From Chloroflexota bacterium (lineage in GTDB: Bacteria; Chloroflexota; Dormibacteria; Dormibacterales; Dormibacteraceae), in NCBI GenBank assembly GCA_005880525.1, contig VBFW01000179.1, forward strand, positions 1 to 14,121: a DNA stretch of 14,121 nucleotides, in the 5' to 3' direction. Under the pieces are notes generated by a model. That model did no database searches, was not told where the DNA came from, and worked only from the letters and a program-made list of their open reading frames with translations. Of this stretch, positions 1-6,293 are shown in pieces (position 1 is the first letter of the stretch; every line of letters begins with the position of its first letter). The position numbers and the translations under genes were made by a program.

Positions 1-367
1 TGACCGTGAACACCGAAACGCCTCCGAGCTCGTTGATGGCGTCGATGAGGTCACCACGCACGCGCACGAGCCCGCGCCGGTTGGCGATCAGCCGCGCCTG
101 GCTCTGCACCGGCGGGCGGGCCTCGAGCCCGGGGCCCGCGAGCGCGGCAGCCAGTCGCTTCGCGGCCACGTCCTCATGCACATCTCCGGGCTCCAGCTCG
201 ACGACATGTATCTCGCTCGCGCGCCGCACCGCTTCGAGGTCCTCCGGCCGCAGCACCGAGCCTTTGCGCAGCTCGTGGCTCACGTCGTGGACGAGCACGC
301 GTCCTTTTATGTCATCAGCCGTGGCCGACGCTGCCGTAAGGCGAACCGCACGCACAACTGGGAGCAT
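1..367 (-). CDS. Molybdopterin-binding (MoeA-like) protein, 5' part only
   Basis: The minus strand is open from an ATG at 367 to the left edge (122 codons, no stop), so only the N-terminal part is present. The translation contains GRVLVHDVSHELRKGSVL, then ELEPGDVHEDVAAKRLAAAL, then an LIANRRGLVRV segment followed by an IDAINELGGVSVFTV stretch. This order (G.VL.hD, lrKG..L, DVHED.AA.rla, then a short strand before the MoCF-like fold) is that of stand-alone MoeA-like molybdopterin-binding proteins, which act near the end of molybdenum cofactor synthesis or in cofactor delivery. The catalytic MoCF domain would lie beyond the window. The start is 12 bp from the divergent cysS start, with no clear Shine-Dalgarno site. 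The frame is better than the opposing plus-strand frame because it carries family motifs. The family call is from memory of motif layout; the exact role (MoeA itself or a relative) is open. Confidence 0.72.
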   Translation of the reverse strand, partial: MLPVVRAVRLTAASATADDIKGRVLVHDVSHELRKGSVLRPEDLEAVRRASEIHVVELEPGDVHEDVAAKRLAAALAGPGLEARPPVQSQARLIANRRGLVRVRGDLIDAINELGGVSVFTV

Positions 368-379
368 AGAGAGCGGTCC

Positions 380-1807
380 ATGCACACAGTAAGGTCAACC
401 TTGCCGCGCCTGGCGCGCGGCACGGGTTCCGGCATCCGCCTCTACAACACGATGACCCGGCGCAAGGAGGAGCTGCGTCCGCTCGAAGCCGGCAGCGTGA
501 GCATCTACTCCTGCGGCCCGACCGTGTATCGCTTCGCGCACATCGGCAACCTGCGCACGTACATGTTCGCCGATGTGCTCACGCGATCCCTCGAGTACCT
601 CGGCCACGACACGCACCAGGTGATGAACATCACTGACGTCGGCCACCTCACCGACGACAGCTTCGACCGCGGGGAGGACAAGATGCTCGTCTCGGCGCGC
701 CTCGAGAAGAAGTCGCCTGAGGAGATCGCCGGCTACTACACCGAGGCGTTCATGCACGACGCGCGCATGGTCAACATCCGGCCCGCGCGCGAGTATCCGC
801 GGGCCACCGCGTACATCCCGCAGATGATCGAGATTATCGCGAAGCTCATCGAGCGCGGCCACGCGTATGAGGTCGGCGGCACTGTCTACTTCGACATCGC
901 GAGCTTTCCGGCTTACGGCCGGCTGTCGCGGAACACGACCGATCAGCTTCTGTCGGGGACGCGCGGCGAGGTCGATCCGCGCAAGCGACACCCGGGGGAC
1001 TTCACGTTGTGGAAGGCGGCGGGCGAGCACCGTCTCCAGGTGTGGCCCAGCCCGTGGGGTCCGGGATTCCCGGGCTGGCATATCGAGTGCTCGGCGATGT
1101 CGATGTCGCTGCTGGGCGATCGGTTCGACATCCACACCGGTGGGTCCGACAACGTGTTTCCTCACCACGAGGCTGAGATCGCGCAGTCCGAGGGAGTGAC
1201 GGGCCACCAGGTGGTGGGCTGTTGGGTTCACGGCGAGCACCTGATGCTGTCCGGCACGCGCATGTCTAAGTCGGCCGGCAACTTCTTCCGCATCACCGAG
1301 CTGGTGGAGCGGGGCGTCGACCCGCTCGCGTTCCGCTACCTGACTCTGCAGGCGAAGTACCGGACCAAGCTCAACTTCTCAACCGAGGCGATGAGCGGTG
1401 CAAATCACGCCCTCCGCCAGCTGCGCGACCGCGTGGCTGAATGGTCGGCCGCGCCCGACGGTCCGCGCGGCGATCTCGACCAGCGCTTTCGCGCCGCGCT
1501 CGCCGATGACCTCGACCTGCCCGGGGCGATGGCTCTCGTTTCGGAGCTGATTCGCTCCGACCTTGCGCCAGGCGCGAAGGCTCGCGTGCTCATCGAATGG
1601 GATCGGGTGCTCGGGCTGGACCTGGCGCGCGCGCCTGAGCATGGAGCCCTGCCCGACGGGGCTGCGGTCCTGCTGACTACGCGCGAGAGTGCACGCGCCG
1701 CGAAGGACTTCGCGACCGCGGATCGACTCAGAAGCGAGCTCGCGGCCATGGGCGTGGCCGTCACCGACACGCCTGACGGCCAGAGGTGGGAGGTCCGCCG
1801 CCTCTAA
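380..1807 (+). CDS. cysS: Cysteinyl-tRNA synthetase
   Basis: This 475-residue protein charges tRNA-Cys with cysteine in the cytoplasm, using ATP. It is a class I synthetase of normal family length. Visible landmarks are CGPTVY with zinc-ligand C45, the HIGH motif as HIGN at 54-57, HIECSAM with C237, PHHEAEIAQ with the H262/H263 zinc and active-site histidines, and the KMSKS loop as RMSKS at 294-298. The C-terminal DALR-type helical part ends in the usual AKDFATADRLRSEL and a final TPDGQRW. The frame is open further upstream, but the family begins just before IRLYNTMTRRKEE, so ATG 380 is chosen; a weak GAGAGCGG lies upstream. TTG 401, which has AAGG six bases before it, is an alternative. The stop TAA overlaps by 4 bp the stop of the convergent gene at 1804. 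All catalytic residues seem intact. Confidence 0.96.
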   Translation: MHTVRSTLPRLARGTGSGIRLYNTMTRRKEELRPLEAGSVSIYSCGPTVYRFAHIGNLRTYMFADVLTRSLEYLGHDTHQVMNITDVGHLTDDSFDRGEDKMLVSARLEKKSPEEIAGYYTEAFMHDARMVNIRPAREYPRATAYIPQMIEIIAKLIERGHAYEVGGTVYFDIASFPAYGRLSRNTTDQLLSGTRGEVDPRKRHPGDFTLWKAAGEHRLQVWPSPWGPGFPGWHIECSAMSMSLLGDRFDIHTGGSDNVFPHHEAEIAQSEGVTGHQVVGCWVHGEHLMLSGTRMSKSAGNFFRITELVERGVDPLAFRYLTLQAKYRTKLNFSTEAMSGANHALRQLRDRVAEWSAAPDGPRGDLDQRFRAALADDLDLPGAMALVSELIRSDLAPGAKARVLIEWDRVLGLDLARAPEHGALPDGAAVLLTTRESARAAKDFATADRLRSELAAMGVAVTDTPDGQRWEVRRL

Positions 1808-2133
1808 GGCAGGGCCGGGATGCTCGGACTCGGGATCGGCAGCGGGCCGACGGACGGAACCGCAGGCGGCGTGACTGTCGGCAGCGCCGGCGCGCTCACG
1901 ACTGGCGTCGGGATCGGGCTGATCGCAGCCTGGGGCGACTTGGGCGCCAATGACGCCGGGTTGGTGCTCCCCGGTTGCGGCTTCTGCGCCGGCTGCACCT
2001 GCTGCGTCACCTGACGGGCCCAGTCGACGGGATTCACGCTGTGGGTGATCACCGCCTCGGTCGTCGCGCCCGCGGCCATGACCGCGACCAGGGCATCCTC
2101 CAGGTGCTGGTCGAAGCGCGGCTCTCGAGGCAT
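1804..2133 (-). CDS. Proline-rich NPxDW-motif protein following the ECF sigma factor (reduced paralogue)
   Basis: This 109-residue protein has no family I recognise. Residues 7-19 (FDQHLEDALVAVM) and 20-46 (including VNPVDWARQVTQQV) align with parts of the 162-residue protein encoded at 2811-3299, which has FDREIESELSRVL and LNPNDWGQQVVQQV. The region between those blocks, about 35 residues that hold most of the membrane helix in the relative, is missing here. What remains (about 14-30) is only weakly hydrophobic and contains a Glu. Residues 47-109 are strongly Pro-rich (repeated P-x-P, with S, T, A and V) and probably unstructured. ATG 2133 lies 37 bp after the sigma gene stop, so the two are probably cotranscribed; a GGGCGGGG run is a possible weak ribosome site. 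The stop overlaps the cysS stop by 4 bp. It may be a decayed or soluble sigma partner. No function is assigned. Confidence 0.62.
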   Translation of the reverse strand: MPREPRFDQHLEDALVAVMAAGATTEAVITHSVNPVDWARQVTQQVQPAQKPQPGSTNPASLAPKSPQAAISPIPTPVVSAPALPTVTPPAVPSVGPLPIPSPSIPALP

Positions 2134-2170
2134 CGAAGCTAAACCCCGCCCAGGGCAAAAGTACCCAATC

Positions 2171-2740
2171 TCATTCCACCCAGTCCGCGAGCTCGACCCG
2201 CAGGCGCGCCTTCGCTGCCGCCAGCCGCGACGCAACTGTTCGCTCGGGGACGCCGAGCGCCTCGCCGATCTCGCGATTCGTATAGCCGTGGTAGTGGCGA
2301 AGCACGAGCGCCGCCGCCTGCTTCGCGGGGATCTTGCGCAGCGCGCGGCCGAGCTCCGTGTTCTCGGCGATCGTTGCCGGCGATGCGGGCGCTGCAGGCC
2401 TGCCGAGACGCTTGACGAGCTCGCCTGCCTCGCGCAGGCGCTGCCGGCGCCAGTGCGACACGCCGACGTTGATGGCGATTCGGTGCAGCCAGGCCTCGGC
2501 CGGCGCCCCAGGCTTCCACCTGTCCCAGGCCCGGAACGCTCGAACGAAAGCCTCCTGTGTGCAGTCCTCGGCCGCCGCGGGGTCGCCGAGCATGCCGATG
2601 AGCGTGACCAGGATCCGCCGGTATGAGCAGCGATACAGGCGTTCAAAGTCCTCGGCCGAGCCCGGTATGTAATCCGGTTCGCCCGCAGCCTCTTCTTCAC
2701 GCAAAGCGTTGATGGCTGTTTCCCCCGCGCGCCTTCTCAA
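2171..2740 (-). CDS. ECF (sigma-70 family) RNA polymerase sigma factor, copy 1
   Basis: This is a 189-residue extracytoplasmic-function sigma factor that should direct RNA polymerase to a specific promoter set. Region 2 spans about 31-97, with DFERLYRCSY, LIGMLGDPAAAEDCTQEAF (regions 2.1-2.2) and PAEAWLHRIAIN (2.4). Region 4 spans about 125-182, with LRKIPAKQAAALVLRHYHGY and the helix-turn-helix TNREIGEALGVPERTVASRL. There is no long C-terminal extension. It is about 64% identical, by hand count over 160 aligned positions, to the sigma factor at 3310-3900. The start is uncertain: TTG 2740 is the longest choice and has no Shine-Dalgarno site; ATC 2713 follows a GGGGGA by 7 bases; TTG 2704 is a third option. 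The partner gene follows after 37 bp. The terminator of the neighbouring module ends 17 bp upstream of TTG 2740, leaving little room for a promoter. Confidence 0.9.
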   Translation of the reverse strand: MRRRAGETAINALREEEAAGEPDYIPGSAEDFERLYRCSYRRILVTLIGMLGDPAAAEDCTQEAFVRAFRAWDRWKPGAPAEAWLHRIAINVGVSHWRRQRLREAGELVKRLGRPAAPASPATIAENTELGRALRKIPAKQAAALVLRHYHGYTNREIGEALGVPERTVASRLAAAKARLRVELADWVE

Positions 2741-2757
2741 GTTAACGCGTCAGGGCC

Positions 2758-2791
2758 AAAAAAATGAGGCCGAGCCTTGCGGCCCGGCCTC
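2758..2791 (-). terminator. Intrinsic terminator after the second sigma/partner module
   Basis: Read on the minus strand, 2791-2781 (GAGGCCGGGCC) pairs with 2776-2766 (GGCTCGGCCTC) to give an 11-bp stem with one G-U pair. The loop, 2780-2777, is the GNRA tetraloop GCAA. One A follows and then seven Ts (2764-2758). It lies 19 bp beyond the stop at 2811. On the plus strand there is no T run after the hairpin, so it is directional. It ends only 17 bp before the longest start of sigma copy 1 at 2740. Confidence 0.88.
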
Positions 2792-2810
2792 GTCGAGAGG
2801 AAGGGGCTGG

Positions 2811-3299
2811 TTAAGGCTTGCCCGGCGTTCCGCTGGGCTTGCCGTGGTTGCCGTTGTTGCCCTTGTTCTTGTTGTCGTTGCCGTTGCCGTTGTTGCCGTG
2901 GTCGTTGGTGCGAGCGTTGCTGTTGCGGTGCTCGCCACTGACGACCTTGCCGTGCTGCTTCGCGAACGCGCTCACGCACTGGCCGATGCCGCGCACGCCT
3001 GAAGCGCGCAGCGTGTCCTTGCAGGTGTTGACCTGCTGGACGACCTGCTGTCCCCAATCATTGGGATTGAGGCTGCCGGTGACCGCCACCTCGCCCGCCA
3101 CCCCAGCGCCTGCGGCCGCCAGCGCGGCGACCGCGAAGCCTGTGAGCAGCTTCGCTCCGAGGGCGGCTCCCGCTCCCCCAAACAGTCTCTTCATTACTCC
3201 TCCCGAGGCAGGTGCTCTCCAGGCGGGGATCGAAGCGCGATCCACCGGGCCAAGGACCCGGCTCAGCTCGCTCTCGATCTCCCGGTCGAAGTCGCTCAT
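2811..3299 (-). CDS. Single-pass membrane protein following the ECF sigma factor, candidate anti-sigma partner with Asn/Gly-rich tail
   Basis: This 162-residue protein has no recognised domain. Residues 1-40 are polar and probably cytoplasmic (MSDFDREIESELSRVLG at the start). An Ala/Gly-rich hydrophobic segment at about 49-74 is a likely membrane helix. Then come the SLNPNDWGQQVVQQV motif (76-90), two cysteines (C93 and C108, 14 residues between) that could form a disulfide outside, and a low-complexity tail (about 123-162) rich in Asn, Gly, Lys and His. ATG 3299 is 10 bp after the sigma gene stop and is preceded by TGAGG, which overlaps that stop, so coupling is likely. An in-frame ATG at 3194 has a strong GGGAGGAG site and would give a 127-residue product beginning MKRLFGG, with a signal-like N terminus. 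Position after a sigma gene and topology suggest an anti-sigma or sensing role; this is inference, and no ZAS or RsgI-type domain is visible. Confidence 0.7.
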   Translation of the reverse strand: MSDFDREIESELSRVLGPVDRASIPAWRAPASGGVMKRLFGGAGAALGAKLLTGFAVAALAAAGAGVAGEVAVTGSLNPNDWGQQVVQQVNTCKDTLRASGVRGIGQCVSAFAKQHGKVVSGEHRNSNARTNDHGNNGNGNDNKNKGNNGNHGKPSGTPGKP

Positions 3300-3309
3300 G
3301 TGTCCAACC

Positions 3310-3900
3310 TCAATCGGAAGGGACGCTGTCCTCGGACAAAGTACTCAAGTCGACCTGGGGAGCCGGCCTGGGCCCGGAATCGAGCAACGCCTTGAGCCTG
3401 GCTTTGGCCGCGATCAGGCGCGACGCCACTGTGCGTTCGGGAATTTCGAGCGCCGCGGCGATCTCGCGGTTGGTGTAACCGTGGTGGTGGCGAAGTACGA
3501 TGGCCGCCGCCTGCTTGGGCGGCAGCTTGCGCAGTGCGTTGAACAGGTCGGAGCGCTCGGCGACTGAGCTGGGATCGGAGGGCAGCGTGGGCCGGCCAAG
3601 GCGCTTGATCACCTGGCCCACCTCCCGCATGCGTGAGTACCGCTGGTACGAGATCGCGGTGTTGATCGCGATCCTGTGCACCCAGGCCTCGGCGGGGGCG
3701 TCCTTTCGCCACGACGACCAGCTTCGGTAAGCGCGCTCGAATGCGTCATGCGTGCAGTCCTCGGCAGCCGCGCGGTCGCCGAGCACCCCGATCAGGGTGC
3801 CGAGGACGCGGCTGTACGAGGTCCGGTAGAGGCGCTCGAAATCCGCCTCGTTGCCAGGCCGGTACTGCTGGCCTTCGATCTCACTTGACTCCGAACGAAT
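3310..3900 (-). CDS. ECF (sigma-70 family) RNA polymerase sigma factor, copy 2, probable AUU start
   Basis: This sigma factor is 196 residues if it starts at 3900. Region 2 starts at DFERLYRTSY (20-29), followed by LIGVLGDRAAAEDCTHDAF and PAEAWVHRIAIN. Region 4 contains LRKLPPKQAAAIVLRHHHGY and the helix-turn-helix TNREIAAALEIPERTVASRL. The C terminus carries about 20 extra residues, rich in Pro, Ser and Asp. No ATG, GTG or TTG occurs in frame between the upstream stop (3907-3909) and a GTG at 3786; starting at 3786 would remove region 2.1, which is conserved with copy 1. A perfect AGGAGG at 3916-3911 precedes an ATT at 3900-3898 by 10 bases, so AUU is taken as the start. The divergent helicase starts at 3927, so each promoter must lie within or very near the other gene. 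The membrane-protein gene follows after 10 bp. Confidence 0.88.
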   Translation of the reverse strand: MRSESSEIEGQQYRPGNEADFERLYRTSYSRVLGTLIGVLGDRAAAEDCTHDAFERAYRSWSSWRKDAPAEAWVHRIAINTAISYQRYSRMREVGQVIKRLGRPTLPSDPSSVAERSDLFNALRKLPPKQAAAIVLRHHHGYTNREIAAALEIPERTVASRLIAAKARLKALLDSGPRPAPQVDLSTLSEDSVPSD

Positions 3901-3910
3901 GTTCGACTAA

Positions 3911-3916
3911 CCTCCT
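3911..3916 (-). promoter_or_regulatory. Shine-Dalgarno site that places the sigma copy 2 start at AUU
   Basis: The minus strand reads AGGAGG here, a full match to the anti-Shine-Dalgarno core, followed by TTAGTCGAAC and then ATT. The frame between it and the first conserved residues is open and has no usual start codon. On the plus strand the same bases are CCTCCT and have no ribosome-binding meaning for the helicase. It is one of the few perfect Shine-Dalgarno sites in this window. Confidence 0.6.
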
Positions 3917-3926
3917 GGGGCGCCCA

Positions 3927-6245
3927 ATGCCCCCCACGCTCCCGCCATTCGACGCGGCCGACTTCCAAGGGGAAATAACGCTGGATCGCGTGATTCCGTC
4001 ATCCCCACCCCAATACTCACCCCTGCCCGCCGACCTCAGACCGGAGCTCGCCGCCGCTCTCGAGTCGCGCGGGATCACCCGACTCTACTCTCACCAGGCT
4101 GAGTCTTATGCCGAAATACGGCGGGGCCGGCACCTGGCGGTCGTCACGCCCACGGCCAGCGGAAAAACCCTCTGCTACAACCTCCCGGTCCTGCAGCGGA
4201 TGCTCGAGGACCCCCAGCGCCGAGCCATCTACCTGTTCCCGACCAAGGCCCTCGCCCAGGACCAGCTGGCCGAGCTCGGCGCGCTCAAGCGCGGCCTGCC
4301 CATCGACCTGCGCGTGGACACGTACGACGGCGACACCGCGCCCGGCCGGCGCACCGCGATCCGAGAGGCCGGCCACATCGTGATGACGAACCCCGACATG
4401 CTGCACACGGGCATCCTGCCGCACCACACACGGTGGCGTCGGCTCTTCTCGAGCCTCGAGTTCGTCGTCATCGACGAGCTCCACACGTATCGCGGTCTTT
4501 TCGGTAGCCAGGTCGCCAATGTCATACGACGCCTGAAGCGGGTTTGCGCCTTTTATGGCTCGCATCCGACGTTTATCTGCGCGTCCGCAACCATCGCCAA
4601 CCCGCGCGAGCTCGCTCAGCGACTCCTGGAGGAGGACGACATCGCGCTGATCGACCGCAGCGGCGCGCCGCGCGGCGAGCGCCGCCTGATCTTCTACAAC
4701 CCTCCGCTGCTCAATCGCGAGCTGGGCGTCCGCCGCAGCTCGATGCTCGAGGCGCGACGCATCGCCGCGCCATGGATCCGCGCCGGCATTCAGACCATCG
4801 TCTTCTGCCGCAGCCGGCTGCAGGTCGAGGTGATGCTCAGCTACCTGCGACAGGACCTGGCACCGCGGCTCGACGCCAACCGGCGCGTTCGCGGTTATCG
4901 CGCGGGATACCTTCCCCTGCATCGACGCGAGATTGAAGCGGGCCTGCGCGCGGGCGATATCACAGGCGTCGTCAGCACCAATGCTCTCGAGCTGGGCATC
5001 GACATCGGCAGCCTGGACGCGTCGGTGCTGGTCGGCTATCCGGGAACCATCGCGTCCACGTGGCAGCAGATAGGCCGCGCCGGACGCCGTTCCGGGTCGA
5101 TCGGCGTCTTCGTGGCTTCGAGCTCGCCACTGGACCAGTTCATCGTTAGGCACCCCGAGTACTTCCTCAGCGCCGATCCAGAGGAAGGGCTCATCGATCC
5201 CGACAACCTGCTGATCCTCGCGGGCCACCTGCAAGCCGGGCTGTTCGAGCTGCCCTTCGAGGACCGTGAGCCGCTCGGCCGCGCCGACGTGCAGGAGCTG
5301 CTGCGCGTGTTCGAGGAGGACGGCTCGGCGACGCGCTCCGCGGGCCGCTGGTTCTGGAGCCGGCAGGCATTTCCGGCGGAAGAGGTGCACCTGCGGCGCA
5401 TCGCGGCCGACAACGTCGTCATCGTCGACACCTCGCAGCCGCGACCCCAGGTCATCGGCGAGATGGACCAGTTCTCGGCGCCGGTCTTCCTGCACGAAGA
5501 GGCCGTCTATCTGCACGAGGGCGCGCAGTACCACGTCGAGCGTCTCGACTGGGACGAGAAGAAGGCATACGTGCACCCCGTCGAGGTCGACTACTACACG
5601 GATGCGCTCGCATCGGTGACGGTGCGCGTGCTCGACACGTTCGCCGGTCCTGATGAATTTCCGCTGGCGCGTCACCACGGCGAGGTGAAGATCACATCGC
5701 TCGCGAGCATGTTCAAGAAGATTCGCTTCCACACGCACGAGAACATCGGCTCGGGTCCCATTCACCTGCCGGAGCAGACGCTGCACACAACCGCGTGGTG
5801 GCTAACGCTCGATGAGCAGCAGTGGGTGGCTCTCGGTCGCGAGACTCTCGAGGCAGGGCTGCAGGGGATGGCGCACGCGCTGCGCCACGTCGCGAGCCTG
5901 CGCCTGATGTGCGACCCGCGCGACCTCGGCGCGGTGGCGGAGGTCCGCTCCGTGACGACGAGGCTGCCGACCGTGACCGTGTACGAGATCTATCCAGGCG
6001 GCGTCGGGTATGCACCGCGCATGTACGACCTGCACCACGAGCTGCTCGACGGCGCCGCCGCGCTCGTGCGTGACTGCCAGTGCCTCGCGGGCTGCCCTTC
6101 CTGCATCGGACCCCTGCACATGGTCGAAGGAGCGAAGGACGCATGTCTGCGGTTGCTGCAAGCAGGAGGTCGGCGGCGGGATGGCGACGAGAGATTCGGC
6201 GACCAGGTGTTCCAGCTGCTAGGCGCCACCGAGCAACGCAGCTAA
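3927..6245 (+). CDS. mrfA: DEAD/DEAH-box helicase with DUF1998 zinc domain (MrfA/YprA type)
   Basis: This 772-residue superfamily 2 helicase should translocate on DNA using ATP. Motifs in order: SHQAES Q-motif-like (55-60), Walker A TPTASGKT (74-81), PTKALAQDQ (105-113), TNPDMLH (154-160), Walker B box DELH (183-186), SAT (220-222), motif V TNALELGIDIG (351-361) and motif VI QIGRAGR (381-387). The C-terminal DUF1998/MZB domain has YEIYPGGVGYAPRMY and a CxCxxxCxxC cluster (C717, C719, C723, C726). This architecture and length match Bacillus subtilis MrfA, which works with MrfB in excision repair of mitomycin C damage; the neighbouring nuclease gene, 48 bp or less downstream, strengthens that reading. 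ATG 3927 is chosen because the frame upstream is antisense to the sigma gene; its ribosome site is weak (TGGGGCG). The Hrq1 branch is a more distant alternative. Confidence 0.92.
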   Translation: MPPTLPPFDAADFQGEITLDRVIPSSPPQYSPLPADLRPELAAALESRGITRLYSHQAESYAEIRRGRHLAVVTPTASGKTLCYNLPVLQRMLEDPQRRAIYLFPTKALAQDQLAELGALKRGLPIDLRVDTYDGDTAPGRRTAIREAGHIVMTNPDMLHTGILPHHTRWRRLFSSLEFVVIDELHTYRGLFGSQVANVIRRLKRVCAFYGSHPTFICASATIANPRELAQRLLEEDDIALIDRSGAPRGERRLIFYNPPLLNRELGVRRSSMLEARRIAAPWIRAGIQTIVFCRSRLQVEVMLSYLRQDLAPRLDANRRVRGYRAGYLPLHRREIEAGLRAGDITGVVSTNALELGIDIGSLDASVLVGYPGTIASTWQQIGRAGRRSGSIGVFVASSSPLDQFIVRHPEYFLSADPEEGLIDPDNLLILAGHLQAGLFELPFEDREPLGRADVQELLRVFEEDGSATRSAGRWFWSRQAFPAEEVHLRRIAADNVVIVDTSQPRPQVIGEMDQFSAPVFLHEEAVYLHEGAQYHVERLDWDEKKAYVHPVEVDYYTDALASVTVRVLDTFAGPDEFPLARHHGEVKITSLASMFKKIRFHTHENIGSGPIHLPEQTLHTTAWWLTLDEQQWVALGRETLEAGLQGMAHALRHVASLRLMCDPRDLGAVAEVRSVTTRLPTVTVYEIYPGGVGYAPRMYDLHHELLDGAAALVRDCQCLAGCPSCIGPLHMVEGAKDACLRLLQAGGRRRDGDERFGDQVFQLLGATEQRS

Positions 6246-6293
6246 GCGGATCCGTTGATCCGCGTGCGAGTAGCGCAGGTGGCAACGACGCAG

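Noticed and set aside
176..379. Upstream in-frame extension of cysS to ATG 176
   Set aside because: The extra 68 residues are antisense to the MoeA-like coding region and absent from the synthetase family.
2741..2757. CGTTAA considered as an ECF-type -10 for sigma copy 1
   Set aside because: No GGAAC-like -35 at the right distance; the upstream bases are the terminator T run.
2818..2932. Repetitive ttg/gcc/gtt stretch considered as a repeat array or CRISPR
   Set aside because: No fixed repeat unit or spacers; it is low-complexity coding sequence for the Asn/Gly-rich tail.
3741..3926. Upstream in-frame extension of the helicase to 3741
   Set aside because: It overlaps conserved sigma region 2 on the other strand and encodes an Arg/Cys/Gly-rich stretch without helicase features.
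4017..5786. Long open frame on the minus strand opposite the helicase
   Set aside because: It is exactly antisense to a gene with all helicase motifs; its translation is rich in Arg, Asp, Val and His with no domain, as expected from an antisense frame in GC-rich DNA.
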